Below are positions 54,188 through 60,979 of a DNA stretch of 64,000 nucleotides, piece after piece. A program made the translations under genes and the position numbers. The notes under the pieces are model-generated. The model had not been told where the DNA came from. It made no database searches and saw only the letters and a list, made by a program, of their open reading frames with translations. The DNA comes from Alphaproteobacteria bacterium Ga0077535 (lineage in GTDB: Bacteria; Pseudomonadota; Alphaproteobacteria; Caulobacterales; Aquidulcibacteraceae). The stretch lies in NCBI GenBank assembly GCA_001464425.1, contig LNEK01000040.1, forward strand, positions 124,001 to 188,000. Direction: 5' to 3'. Every line of letters begins with the position of its first letter. The first letter of the stretch is position 1.

Positions 54188-55381
54188 ATGGCTGGGGGCT
54201 TCTGGCGTTTTCGGATGATGATGGCTGCTTCGGTGGTCGCGCTGGTGGCGGCATGCGCCACGGCGCCGACGCTGGAGGAGCTCGACGCGCGCGCGTGGGC
54301 GCAAGCGCAGCAGGCGGACTCGCCGCAGCTCTATCAATCCTATCTCGGGCAGTATCCGAACGGGTTGTTCGCTGGGCAGGCGCGTTCGCGTCTGGAAGCG
54401 CTGGCGGTTGAAGAGCGCGAAGCGTGGGCGCAGGCGCGCCGCATCGACACCGAGTTCGCGTATCAGGACTATGTCACCCGCTATAACTGGTCCGGCAATG
54501 TTGTCGAAGCAGTGAGGCGGCGCGATATTCTGGCGGCACCGCGGCTCGCGGCGGAAGAGCGCGCGGCTTGGGAAGAGGCCGTCGGGTTTGACCGCATCGA
54601 GCATTATGAAGCGTTCTTGCAGCGCTGGCCGGGCGGGGCTCACGCCGAGGACGCGCGCCAGCGGCTTGCCTATCTGTGGAACACGGACGAAGGCGCCTGG
54701 GTGCGCACGCGGCGGCTGAACTCGCCGGGTGCTTATGCAGACTTTATCTACGCTTATCCGCGTTCGCCGTACGCGACGGAAGCGCGCGCCGCGCTCGATC
54801 AGTTCCGGCGCGAAGACGATTACGCCTGGAACAATGCGCGGCGTCGCCACAACATCCGCGAGTACGAGCGTTATCTGCGCGATTATCCCGATGGTGCGCA
54901 TCGCCGCGATGCGGAGCGCGCGGTGTATCAAATCCGCGCCGAGGATCGCACCGCTTGGGATCGTGCAGCACGGCGCGATACCATCGATGCTTACGATTTA
55001 TATCTCAGCACGCAGCAAGACGGCGATTATCGCGACGAGGCGCAGCGGCGCATCCGCCAGTTGCGCGATGCGCAATCGTATCCGCCGCCGCAGCCGCCGC
55101 CGGTCGTGTCGCCCCCGGTGACGCCGCCGCCGCCTGTGACGCCGCCGCGTCCGCCGCGCCCGCCCGTGGTGCGCCCGCCGCCAGTTGTGTCTCCGCCAGT
55201 GACGCCGCCTGCGCCGCCGGTGACGCCACCACCACCACCGCCGCCGCTGGTGACACCGCCGCCGCCACCTCCGGTCGCGCCACCACCGCCACCACCGCCT
55301 CCACCGCCTCCACCGCCGGCGCCGACAGAGGAAGAGGGCGAGCAACCGCAGCGGCCAAGCGGCCTGCTCAATCCGAACTGA
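54188..55381 (+). CDS. Lipoprotein with six helical repeats and a proline-rich tail
   Basis: 397 residues. Signal with lipobox VAAC (Cys about 23), then six repeats of about 40-48 residues covering roughly 37-295. Each begins AW, has an Asp/Asn-containing turn, a Y-x-x-Y/F-L segment and a YPxGxx-A-x-x-A-x-x-R close (for example AQQADSPQLYQSYLGQYPNG and RRRHNIREYERYLRDYPDG). This resembles TPR-like repeats of caspase-linked proteins. Residues about 297-380 are a PPV/PPP-rich tail with runs of up to 13 prolines, ending EEEGEQPQRP. It likely spans the periplasm as an extended, lipid-anchored scaffold. Unknown function. Confidence 0.8.
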   Translation: MAGGFWRFRMMMAASVVALVAACATAPTLEELDARAWAQAQQADSPQLYQSYLGQYPNGLFAGQARSRLEALAVEEREAWAQARRIDTEFAYQDYVTRYNWSGNVVEAVRRRDILAAPRLAAEERAAWEEAVGFDRIEHYEAFLQRWPGGAHAEDARQRLAYLWNTDEGAWVRTRRLNSPGAYADFIYAYPRSPYATEARAALDQFRREDDYAWNNARRRHNIREYERYLRDYPDGAHRRDAERAVYQIRAEDRTAWDRAARRDTIDAYDLYLSTQQDGDYRDEAQRRIRQLRDAQSYPPPQPPPVVSPPVTPPPPVTPPRPPRPPVVRPPPVVSPPVTPPAPPVTPPPPPPPLVTPPPPPPVAPPPPPPPPPPPPPAPTEEEGEQPQRPSGLLNPN

Positions 55382-55459
55382 CGTTGCGTACGTTTGCGTT
55401 CGCGCGCGCGCCCGCTAAAACGCGGGCCGCGCCTACGCACGCGCGCAATGGAGGAAATC

Positions 55460-56242
55460 ATGCGTCTCTCGTCGGATATTGCGGCGGTCGTCACTGGCGG
55501 CGCGTCGGGCTTGGGCCGGGCGACGGTTGAGAAGTTGCGCGCCGAGGGCGTGAAAGTTGCGATCTTCGATCGTGACGAGGATCGCGGCGTCGTAACAGCC
55601 AAGGAACTTGGCGCGACGTTCTGCAAAGTCGATGTGACCAGCGACGATAGCGTCGCCGCCGGCTTCGAGGCGGCGCGCAGCGCCAACGGCCAGGAGCGTA
55701 TCCTGGTCGCCTGCGCCGGCATTGGCTCAGCCGCCAAGACCGCCAGCCGCTCGCGCGAGAGCGGCGAGATCAAGCATTTCCCGCTCGAGATCTTCAATCT
55801 GACGATCCAGGTGAACCTGATCGGCACGTTCCGCTGCGTTGCAAAAAGCGCCGCTGGAATGCTGACGCTCGATCCGCTGGAAGCCGGCGAGCGGGGGGCG
55901 ATCGTGATGACCGCATCTGTGGCCGCAGAAGATGGGCAAATGGGCCAAGCGGCCTATTCGGCGTCGAAGGGCGGCGTTGTCGGCATGACGTTGCCGATCG
56001 CGCGCGACCTCTCGGGCGAGGGCATTCGCATCAACACGATCCTGCCGGGCATCTTCGAAACGCCGCTGATGATGGGCGCGCCGGAGAAGGTGAAGGAAGC
56101 GTTGGCCGCCAGCGTGCCCTTCCCGAAAAGGCTCGGAAACCCTGAAGAATACGCATCTCTCGCTCTCGAAATGATTCGCAATCCGTACTTCAACGGCGAG
56201 GATGTGCGCATCGACGGCGCGATCCGGATGGGCCTGCGCTAA
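55460..56242 (+). CDS. Short-chain dehydrogenase (HSD10/3-hydroxyacyl-CoA dehydrogenase-like)
   Basis: 260 residues. NAD-binding TGGASGLGRATVEKL, then CAGIGSAAK (NAG motif variant), the catalytic Ser in MTASVAA and YSASK with Tyr/Lys, followed by INTILPGIFETPLM. Closest in style to type II 3-hydroxyacyl-CoA dehydrogenase (HSD17B10). Start at 55460 has GGAGGAAATC upstream. A clear terminator follows. Confidence 0.92.
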   Translation: MRLSSDIAAVVTGGASGLGRATVEKLRAEGVKVAIFDRDEDRGVVTAKELGATFCKVDVTSDDSVAAGFEAARSANGQERILVACAGIGSAAKTASRSRESGEIKHFPLEIFNLTIQVNLIGTFRCVAKSAAGMLTLDPLEAGERGAIVMTASVAAEDGQMGQAAYSASKGGVVGMTLPIARDLSGEGIRINTILPGIFETPLMMGAPEKVKEALAASVPFPKRLGNPEEYASLALEMIRNPYFNGEDVRIDGAIRMGLR

Positions 56243-56265
56243 GCGAAAAGCCGCATTTTAGAGGC

Positions 56266-56301
56266 AAACGGCGTGTTCTTCGCGGAACACGCCGTTTTCG
56301 T
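56266..56301 (+). terminator. Rho-independent terminator of the SDR gene
   Basis: 13-bp perfect stem (56266-56278 with 56285-56297), TTCGCG loop, followed by TCGTT. Ends the SDR transcript. The remaining stretch to 56559 contains the promoter region of the HU gene; short hairpins are visible but no other gene or site that I can support. Confidence 0.85.
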
Positions 56302-56559
56302 TGCGGCTAAAACCCCTGTAAATCAGCTTTTTTGCATTGCGACTCACGAAGGCTCATGTCAGTGACTCCGGCCTTAGCGCTGAAAACCCCCATTTTTAGG
56401 GCGTTTTGGCGCAGTTGGAGTGAGGCGTGGTCACGCTCCATCAAGAATTGGGTGTCATCACTCAGCGGCCGCGGTGAGCAAGGGATCATCAGAATTCCGC
56501 GATTTACCGGCGGTTCGTTGAGTTAAACACACGACAACCTTTGAAGAGGGAATACACAC

Positions 56560-56976
56560 ATGGCCCGCAAGGCAGCTAAGAAAACCACCGCGAAGAAAGC
56601 CCCGGCGAAGAAGAAAACCGCCGCGAAGAAGAAGACCGCCGCCGCCGCTCCGCCGGCAAAGGCCGTGAAGGTCACCGCCGTCGCCGGCAAGACCGTCACC
56701 GCCAGCGCGCTGCTCCAGTCGGTCGCCGATCACCTCGGCGTCAAGAAGTCGGAAGCAAAGGCCATGGTCGAAGGCTACACGGATGTCGTGAAGGCCTACG
56801 TCATGAAGGGCTCCAAAGTGAAGATCGGCGATATCGGCATGATCATGATCCGCGCCCGTAAGGCGCGCATGGGCCGTAACCCGCAAACGGGTGAGCCGGT
56901 GAAGATCAAAGCGTCGAAGAAGCTGGCGTTCCGCCAATCTTCGGTGATGAAGGCGCAAGTGATGGGCGGCCGCTAA
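56560..56976 (+). CDS. HU/IHF-family protein with lysine-rich histone-like tail
   Basis: 138 residues. The first about 40 are Lys/Ala/Thr/Pro repeats (AKKTTAKKAPAKKKTAAKKK), like bacterial histone H1-type tails. The remaining about 95 form an HU fold (LLQSVADHLGVKKSEAKAMVEGYTDVV; KIGDIGMIMIRARKARMGRNPQTGEPVKIKASKKLAF), with the DNA-intercalating RNPxTGE arm. Nucleoid-associated. Upstream GAGGG lies rather far (about 11 bases) from the ATG. Monocistronic, with its own terminator. Confidence 0.93.
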   Translation: MARKAAKKTTAKKAPAKKKTAAKKKTAAAAPPAKAVKVTAVAGKTVTASALLQSVADHLGVKKSEAKAMVEGYTDVVKAYVMKGSKVKIGDIGMIMIRARKARMGRNPQTGEPVKIKASKKLAFRQSSVMKAQVMGGR

Positions 56977-57030
56977 CAGCGGACGCGTCACGACGCAATT
57001 TTTGAAACATGACCCTTCGGGGTTGTCGAG

Positions 57031-57068
57031 ACGGCCGGCGTTCTACGAAGCGCCGGCCGTTTTCGTTT
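57031..57068 (+). terminator. Rho-independent terminator of the HU gene
   Basis: 10-bp perfect GC stem (57031-57040 with 57051-57060), 10-nt loop, then TTTCGTTT, 54 bases beyond the HU stop. Confidence 0.85.
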
Positions 57069-57112
57069 GCGGCAGTCCGTGCTTCACTGAGGTGAGGGTG
57101 GGAGCCGGACGA

Positions 57113-58120
57113 ATGCGTTTGAGTGTGATTTTGGCTGCGAGTTTGGCCCTGGCCGCCTGCGCTACACCTGCGCCATCTGCGCCTGCTGCGCCCACCTGTA
57201 CGGTCTCCGCTGAGGACCGCGTCTGGATAGACGCCTCGCTAGGGGCCTGGCAGTTCACGGCGCGCGAAATTTCCGGCGTCGCCACGGTACAGCCGTTCCA
57301 AGCCGTCTTCTTCGATGATGATTGCGCGCTGACCAGCGCTGACGCGTTTAGCGCCGAGCACGCAAGTGACGTGACGTGGATCGCCAGGCCGCACGCAGGG
57401 CAGGTACAATTGCCGACAGGCGATCTCCTGCCGGCTGGCGTGGCGGCGTTTGCTTCGGCTGACGGCGAGGCCGCTTTCTTGGTGATGTCCACCCCGAGCG
57501 TCTGGCGCGCGGCGGGCGTCAATGCTGATCCGTTTGGGTTAGAGGCAATGATGACCGCTGTGCTGCTGCACGAAGGCTCGCACGTGGCGCAAGCGTCGAC
57601 CTATGGTGCGCGGATGTCAGCTTTGGTCGCGGCGCACGGTCTGCCTGACGACTTCAATGACGACAGCATCCAGGAACGTTTCGCCGAGAACGCCGAATTT
57701 TCAGCTTCGGTCGAGCGTGAGATTGATCTGCTCTTTCGCGCCGCCGCCGCGCCGGACCAGGCAACAGCGCGCGCGTTGGCGCGCGAGGCGCGTGACTTCA
57801 TGCAGGCGCGACGCGCACGCTGGTTTTCCGGGGATGACGCCTATCTGACGGAAGCGGAGGACATCTGGCTGAGCTTTGAAGGGTCTGCTCAATGGCTTGG
57901 CTATCAGTGGATGGTTCATCCTGCCGGTGGCGACGTCGATTCCGCAGCCGCGATGTCGAACTTCGCGCGGCGTGGTCGCTGGTGGACGCAAAAGCAAGGG
58001 GTCGCGCTTGCGTTCGTGGTGGATCGCCTCGCGCCGTTCGATTGGAAAGCGCAGGCGTTCGGCTCGGGCGGGCAAACGCTTACCGCGATGTTGGACGCTG
58101 CGTTGGCGAGCGAAGAATGA
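57113..58120 (+). CDS. Putative zincin-type lipoprotein
   Basis: 335 residues from the ATG at 57113 (GGGAG upstream). Lipobox LAAC puts the lipidated Cys at 16. Residues 149-160 read AVLLHEGSHVAQ, an HExxH zinc-binding motif (His 153, Glu 154, His 157). An acidic helix about 25-30 residues on (ERFAENAEFSASVEREID) offers a candidate third ligand, a gluzincin-like arrangement. Two cysteines earlier (about 29 and 71) may pair. No named peptidase family recognised. Its stop overlaps the start of the next lipoprotein (ATGA), so the two are coupled. Confidence 0.7.
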   Translation: MRLSVILAASLALAACATPAPSAPAAPTCTVSAEDRVWIDASLGAWQFTAREISGVATVQPFQAVFFDDDCALTSADAFSAEHASDVTWIARPHAGQVQLPTGDLLPAGVAAFASADGEAAFLVMSTPSVWRAAGVNADPFGLEAMMTAVLLHEGSHVAQASTYGARMSALVAAHGLPDDFNDDSIQERFAENAEFSASVEREIDLLFRAAAAPDQATARALAREARDFMQARRARWFSGDDAYLTEAEDIWLSFEGSAQWLGYQWMVHPAGGDVDSAAAMSNFARRGRWWTQKQGVALAFVVDRLAPFDWKAQAFGSGGQTLTAMLDAALASEE

Positions 58121-58512
58121 AGAGATTGGCTTTGTGCGCCGCGCTCGCACTATCGCCGCTGGCGAGCTCCTGCGCCTCGACTCCAGTCTACGGGGAGTGG
58201 GTGGCTGGCGATTATTGCGCGTACGGTGCGGATGAGGCGCAAGGTTGGCGCCTAACTGAAGCGCCGGCAGATGCGGACGCCTATCGCGCATTGGCCCGTG
58301 CAAGCTCTGACTCTGCCGAGGCCCCGGAAGGTGCGCGCGAATACTGGTTTGCGCGCGAAGATGGTGCGACGAAATACTGCCTCACCAATCTTCAGCGTGC
58401 AGCTGGGCGGCGGCATTGGTGCAATCCCAAGCAAGCGGTGTGGTGGGAGTTTCGTCGCACCGAAGCGGGCCTCGCCCACGATGGCGCCAATTTCCGCGTG
58501 TGCCTGACCTAG
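58117..58512 (+). CDS. Small lipoprotein coupled to the zincin-like gene
   Basis: 131 residues, lipobox SSC (Cys about 19). The mature part has GEWVAGDYCAYG near the start and KYCLTNLQRAAGRRHWCNPKQAVWWEF later, with four cysteines likely in two disulfides. No family recognised. Translation start overlaps the upstream stop, so it is probably a partner or substrate-side subunit of the HEGSH lipoprotein (inference). It ends on a CTAG shared with the tautomerase gene. Confidence 0.7.
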   Translation: MKRLALCAALALSPLASSCASTPVYGEWVAGDYCAYGADEAQGWRLTEAPADADAYRALARASSDSAEAPEGAREYWFAREDGATKYCLTNLQRAAGRRHWCNPKQAVWWEFRRTEAGLAHDGANFRVCLT

Positions 58513-58712
58513 CGCGGCTTGGCGTTGCGCGCGGTGACGGTTTCGCCGCCGACACCCCAATTGTCGGTCTCAACTTCTTCGATGATGACGACAGTGGTGG
58601 CCGGGTTCTTGTTGAGCACGCGTTGCAGCAACTCCGTCGCGCCCGCGATCAGCTCGGCCTTTTGCTCAGCCGTGGCGCCAGTCTTGGTGATCTTGATGTT
58701 CACGTAGGGCAT
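58509..58712 (-). CDS. 4-oxalocrotonate tautomerase family protein
   Basis: 67 residues, the normal size. The catalytic Pro follows the initiator Met (MPYVNIKITKTG), and the pattern VVIIEEVETDNWGVGGE matches 4-OT-like enzymes that isomerise enol/keto acids. Neighbouring aldo/keto reductase reads in the same direction, 11 bases upstream. Confidence 0.9.
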   Translation of the reverse strand: MPYVNIKITKTGATAEQKAELIAGATELLQRVLNKNPATTVVIIEEVETDNWGVGGETVTARNAKPR

Positions 58713-58723
58713 GTGGGCCTCGT

Positions 58724-59704
58724 TCAGAAACCGGCGACGGGGTGGGGGATGTAGGGCTCCTCGAGCTGGCGAATTTCGTCAACCGTAAGCTCGAGATCGA
58801 TTGCGGCGATCGATTCATTCAGTTGTTCGATCTTGGTCGCGCCAACGATCGGCGCGGTGACGCCGCGTTTGGCCAAGAGCCAAGCCAATGCCACTTGCCC
58901 GCGTGACACGCCGCGCGTCGCTGCGATGGCGCCGACGCGTTCGATCACTTGCGTGTCCGCTTCAACGGTCTTGCGATAGAGATATTGCCCGAAGCGATCG
59001 GTTTCGCTGCGCTCAGTTTTCGTGTCAGCCGGACGCGCTAGCCGCCCGCGCGCCAGCGGCGACCACGGGATCACGCCAATGCCTTGATCGCGGCACAGCG
59101 GCAGCATCTCGCGCTCTTCTTCGCGGTAGAGCAGGTTCAGATGGTTCTGCATCGAGACGAAGCGCGTCCAGCCATTAGCGCTCTGCAGGGCCAATGCTTG
59201 CATGAACTGCCACGCCCACATCGAGGACGCGCCGATGTAGCGCGCCTTGCCGGACTTCACGACGTCGTGCAGCGCCTCCAGCGTTTCCTCGATCGGCGTT
59301 TCCGGATCGAGGCGGTGGATTTGGTAGAGGTCGACGTAGTCCGTGCCGAGCCGCTGTAAGCTCGCGTCGATCTCGCCGAAGATATGTTTACGCGAAAGGC
59401 CTTTGCCGTTGGGATCGTTCGGCCGCATTTCGCCGTGCACTTTGGTGGCGATGACGATCTCGTCGCGCTTGGCGTACTTGTTTATAGCGCGACCGAGGAA
59501 TTCTTCACTGGTGCCGGAGGAATAGACGTTCGCCGTGTCGAAGAAATTGATCCCGGCTTCGATCGCGCGCTTGAAGAACGGCTGCGCCGCGTCCTCGTTC
59601 AACGCCCACGGGTGGTTACCTTTAGTTCCGTCGGCATAGGCCATAGTGCCGAGGCAGATGCGCGAAACTTTGAGCCCGCTCTTGCCGAGATTGACGTACT
59701 TCAT
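58724..59704 (-). CDS. Aldo/keto reductase
   Basis: 326 residues, NADPH-dependent (alpha/beta)8 barrel. Catalytic tetrad: Asp/Tyr in FFDTANVYSSG, Lys in IATKVHG and His in YQIHRLD, with the C-terminal cofactor segment PIVGATKIEQL. Related to YghZ/YajO-type reductases for aldehydes such as methylglyoxal. Leads a short run with the tautomerase. Confidence 0.93.
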   Translation of the reverse strand: MKYVNLGKSGLKVSRICLGTMAYADGTKGNHPWALNEDAAQPFFKRAIEAGINFFDTANVYSSGTSEEFLGRAINKYAKRDEIVIATKVHGEMRPNDPNGKGLSRKHIFGEIDASLQRLGTDYVDLYQIHRLDPETPIEETLEALHDVVKSGKARYIGASSMWAWQFMQALALQSANGWTRFVSMQNHLNLLYREEEREMLPLCRDQGIGVIPWSPLARGRLARPADTKTERSETDRFGQYLYRKTVEADTQVIERVGAIAATRGVSRGQVALAWLLAKRGVTAPIVGATKIEQLNESIAAIDLELTVDEIRQLEEPYIPHPVAGF

Positions 59705-59715
59705 CTTTGGCTCCG

Positions 59716-60660
59716 TCAGGCAGTCAGTTGCACAAACACGTCTTCCAAATCCGGTTCTTCGATAGAAAGATCCTTGATCGAGATCCCGGCATTACGCACG
59801 CGATCGAGCATTTCTTCGACCGAGTGCTCACCGGTGCGATAGGTAATGGCGAACGCGCCGGTCGGGCGCATGGCGAAAGTGAAGTCTTCAAAGCCCTTGA
59901 GAGGGGGTGTGACCGGCGTTTGCGGCGTGACGACCAAGGTTTTCTGATCGAGGCGCGAGATCAGTTTATGCGTTGGCTCGCACGCGATGACATTGCCGTG
60001 GTTGATAATCGCGATGGTGTCGCAGAGTTCTTGCGCTTCTTCGAGATAGTGCGTCGTCAGCACAATGGTGACGCCGCTCGCGTGGAGGGAACGCACATAG
60101 TCCCAAAGTTGGCGGCGCAGTTCAACGTCGACGCCGGCGGTCGGCTCATCCAGCACCAAGACCGGCGGCGCATGCACCATGGCTTTCGCCACCAACAGCC
60201 GGCGCTTCATGCCGCCAGAGAGCGTGCGTGCATAAGCGTCTCGCTTATCCCAAAGCCCGACAGCTTTCAGAATCTCTTCAGTGCGCCGTTCCGCTTTCGG
60301 CACGCCGTAATAGCCAGCCTGGATCTCCAACGCTTCGCCCGGCGTGAAAAACGGGTCCATGTTCAATTCTTGCGGCACGATGCCGATGGCGCCGCGCGCG
60401 TTCATCGGATCGGTCGTGATGTCGTGACCCCAAATCTTCGCCGTGCCGCCGCTCTTCACGACCAAGCCGCCAAGAATGTTGATGAACGTCGACTTGCCGG
60501 CGCCGTTGGGGCCAAGCAGGCCAAAAAACGATCCGCGCGGTACGACCAGATCGACGCTCTTCAGCGCGTGCGTGGCATTGCCCTTGCCTTGGGCGCTATA
60601 GGTTTTGTCGAGGCCCCGCGCCTCGATGGCGAACTGGGGCTCTGTCTGGGGTGCGAGCAT
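59716..60660 (-). CDS. ABC transporter ATP-binding protein (ABC-2 type)
   Basis: 314 residues. Walker A LLGPNGAGKST, Q-loop PQELNMDPFF, signature LSGGMKRRLLVAKAM and Walker B VLVLDEPTAGVD. A C-terminal about 80-residue extension (TPQTPVTPPLKGFEDF...EDVFVQLT) is typical of YadG/CcmA-like exporters of drugs or polysaccharides. No ABC-2 permease gene lies next to it. Eleven bases upstream of the aldo/keto reductase gene. Confidence 0.93.
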   Translation of the reverse strand: MLAPQTEPQFAIEARGLDKTYSAQGKGNATHALKSVDLVVPRGSFFGLLGPNGAGKSTFINILGGLVVKSGGTAKIWGHDITTDPMNARGAIGIVPQELNMDPFFTPGEALEIQAGYYGVPKAERRTEEILKAVGLWDKRDAYARTLSGGMKRRLLVAKAMVHAPPVLVLDEPTAGVDVELRRQLWDYVRSLHASGVTIVLTTHYLEEAQELCDTIAIINHGNVIACEPTHKLISRLDQKTLVVTPQTPVTPPLKGFEDFTFAMRPTGAFAITYRTGEHSVEEMLDRVRNAGISIKDLSIEEPDLEDVFVQLTA

Positions 60661-60748
60661 GGAGAACCTGGAGGCCGCATTGCGCGGCTGAGCGATGCGC
60701 TTTAGGTACGGGCGCTCGTTCTACGCTTCAACCCGGACCGCACCAGAA

Positions 60749-60979
60749 ATGGCGAAACTTCCCGACAATCCGAAGACCGATCAGTCGACGCCGGGGCACC
60801 CCGACGCGTTGCCGGCGCCGGAAGTGATCATCGTGACGTCGACACGGGTGAAGTGCGATGGCGGCGGCGGCGCGCTCGGGCACCCGGTTGTCTATTACGA
60901 CATGGGCGAAGAACGCTTCGTCGAGTGCGGCTATTGCGACCGCCGGTTCGTTTTGGCCGAAGGCGCCGGCGGCCACTAA
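60749..60979 (+). CDS. CHCC zinc-finger protein, NDUFS6-like
   Basis: 76 residues from the ATG at 60749. Zinc ligands Cys 36, His 45, Cys 60 and Cys 63 (VKCDGGGGALGHP and VECGYCDRRF) match the bacterial counterpart of the complex I accessory subunit NDUFS6, typical of Alphaproteobacteria. The N-terminal half is a flexible Pro/Asp segment. It ends on a CTAA stop overlap with the convergent transglutaminase gene. Confidence 0.9.
   Translation: MAKLPDNPKTDQSTPGHPDALPAPEVIIVTSTRVKCDGGGGALGHPVVYYDMGEERFVECGYCDRRFVLAEGAGGH

Noticed and set aside
53410-54261. 283-codon minus-strand open frame
   Set aside because: Overlaps the lysoplasmalogenase-like gene in another frame; the overlapped gene has clear membrane helices and family motifs while this one is Arg-rich.
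55005-55827. Glycine-rich minus-strand frame opposite the proline tail
   Set aside because: Gly runs are simply the complement of the CCG/CCA proline codons of the lipoprotein gene at 54188.
56302-56559. Small protein gene between the SDR and HU genes
   Set aside because: A 64-codon frame exists but has low-GC third positions unlike neighbours, no ribosome-binding site and no recognisable sequence; treated as HU upstream region.
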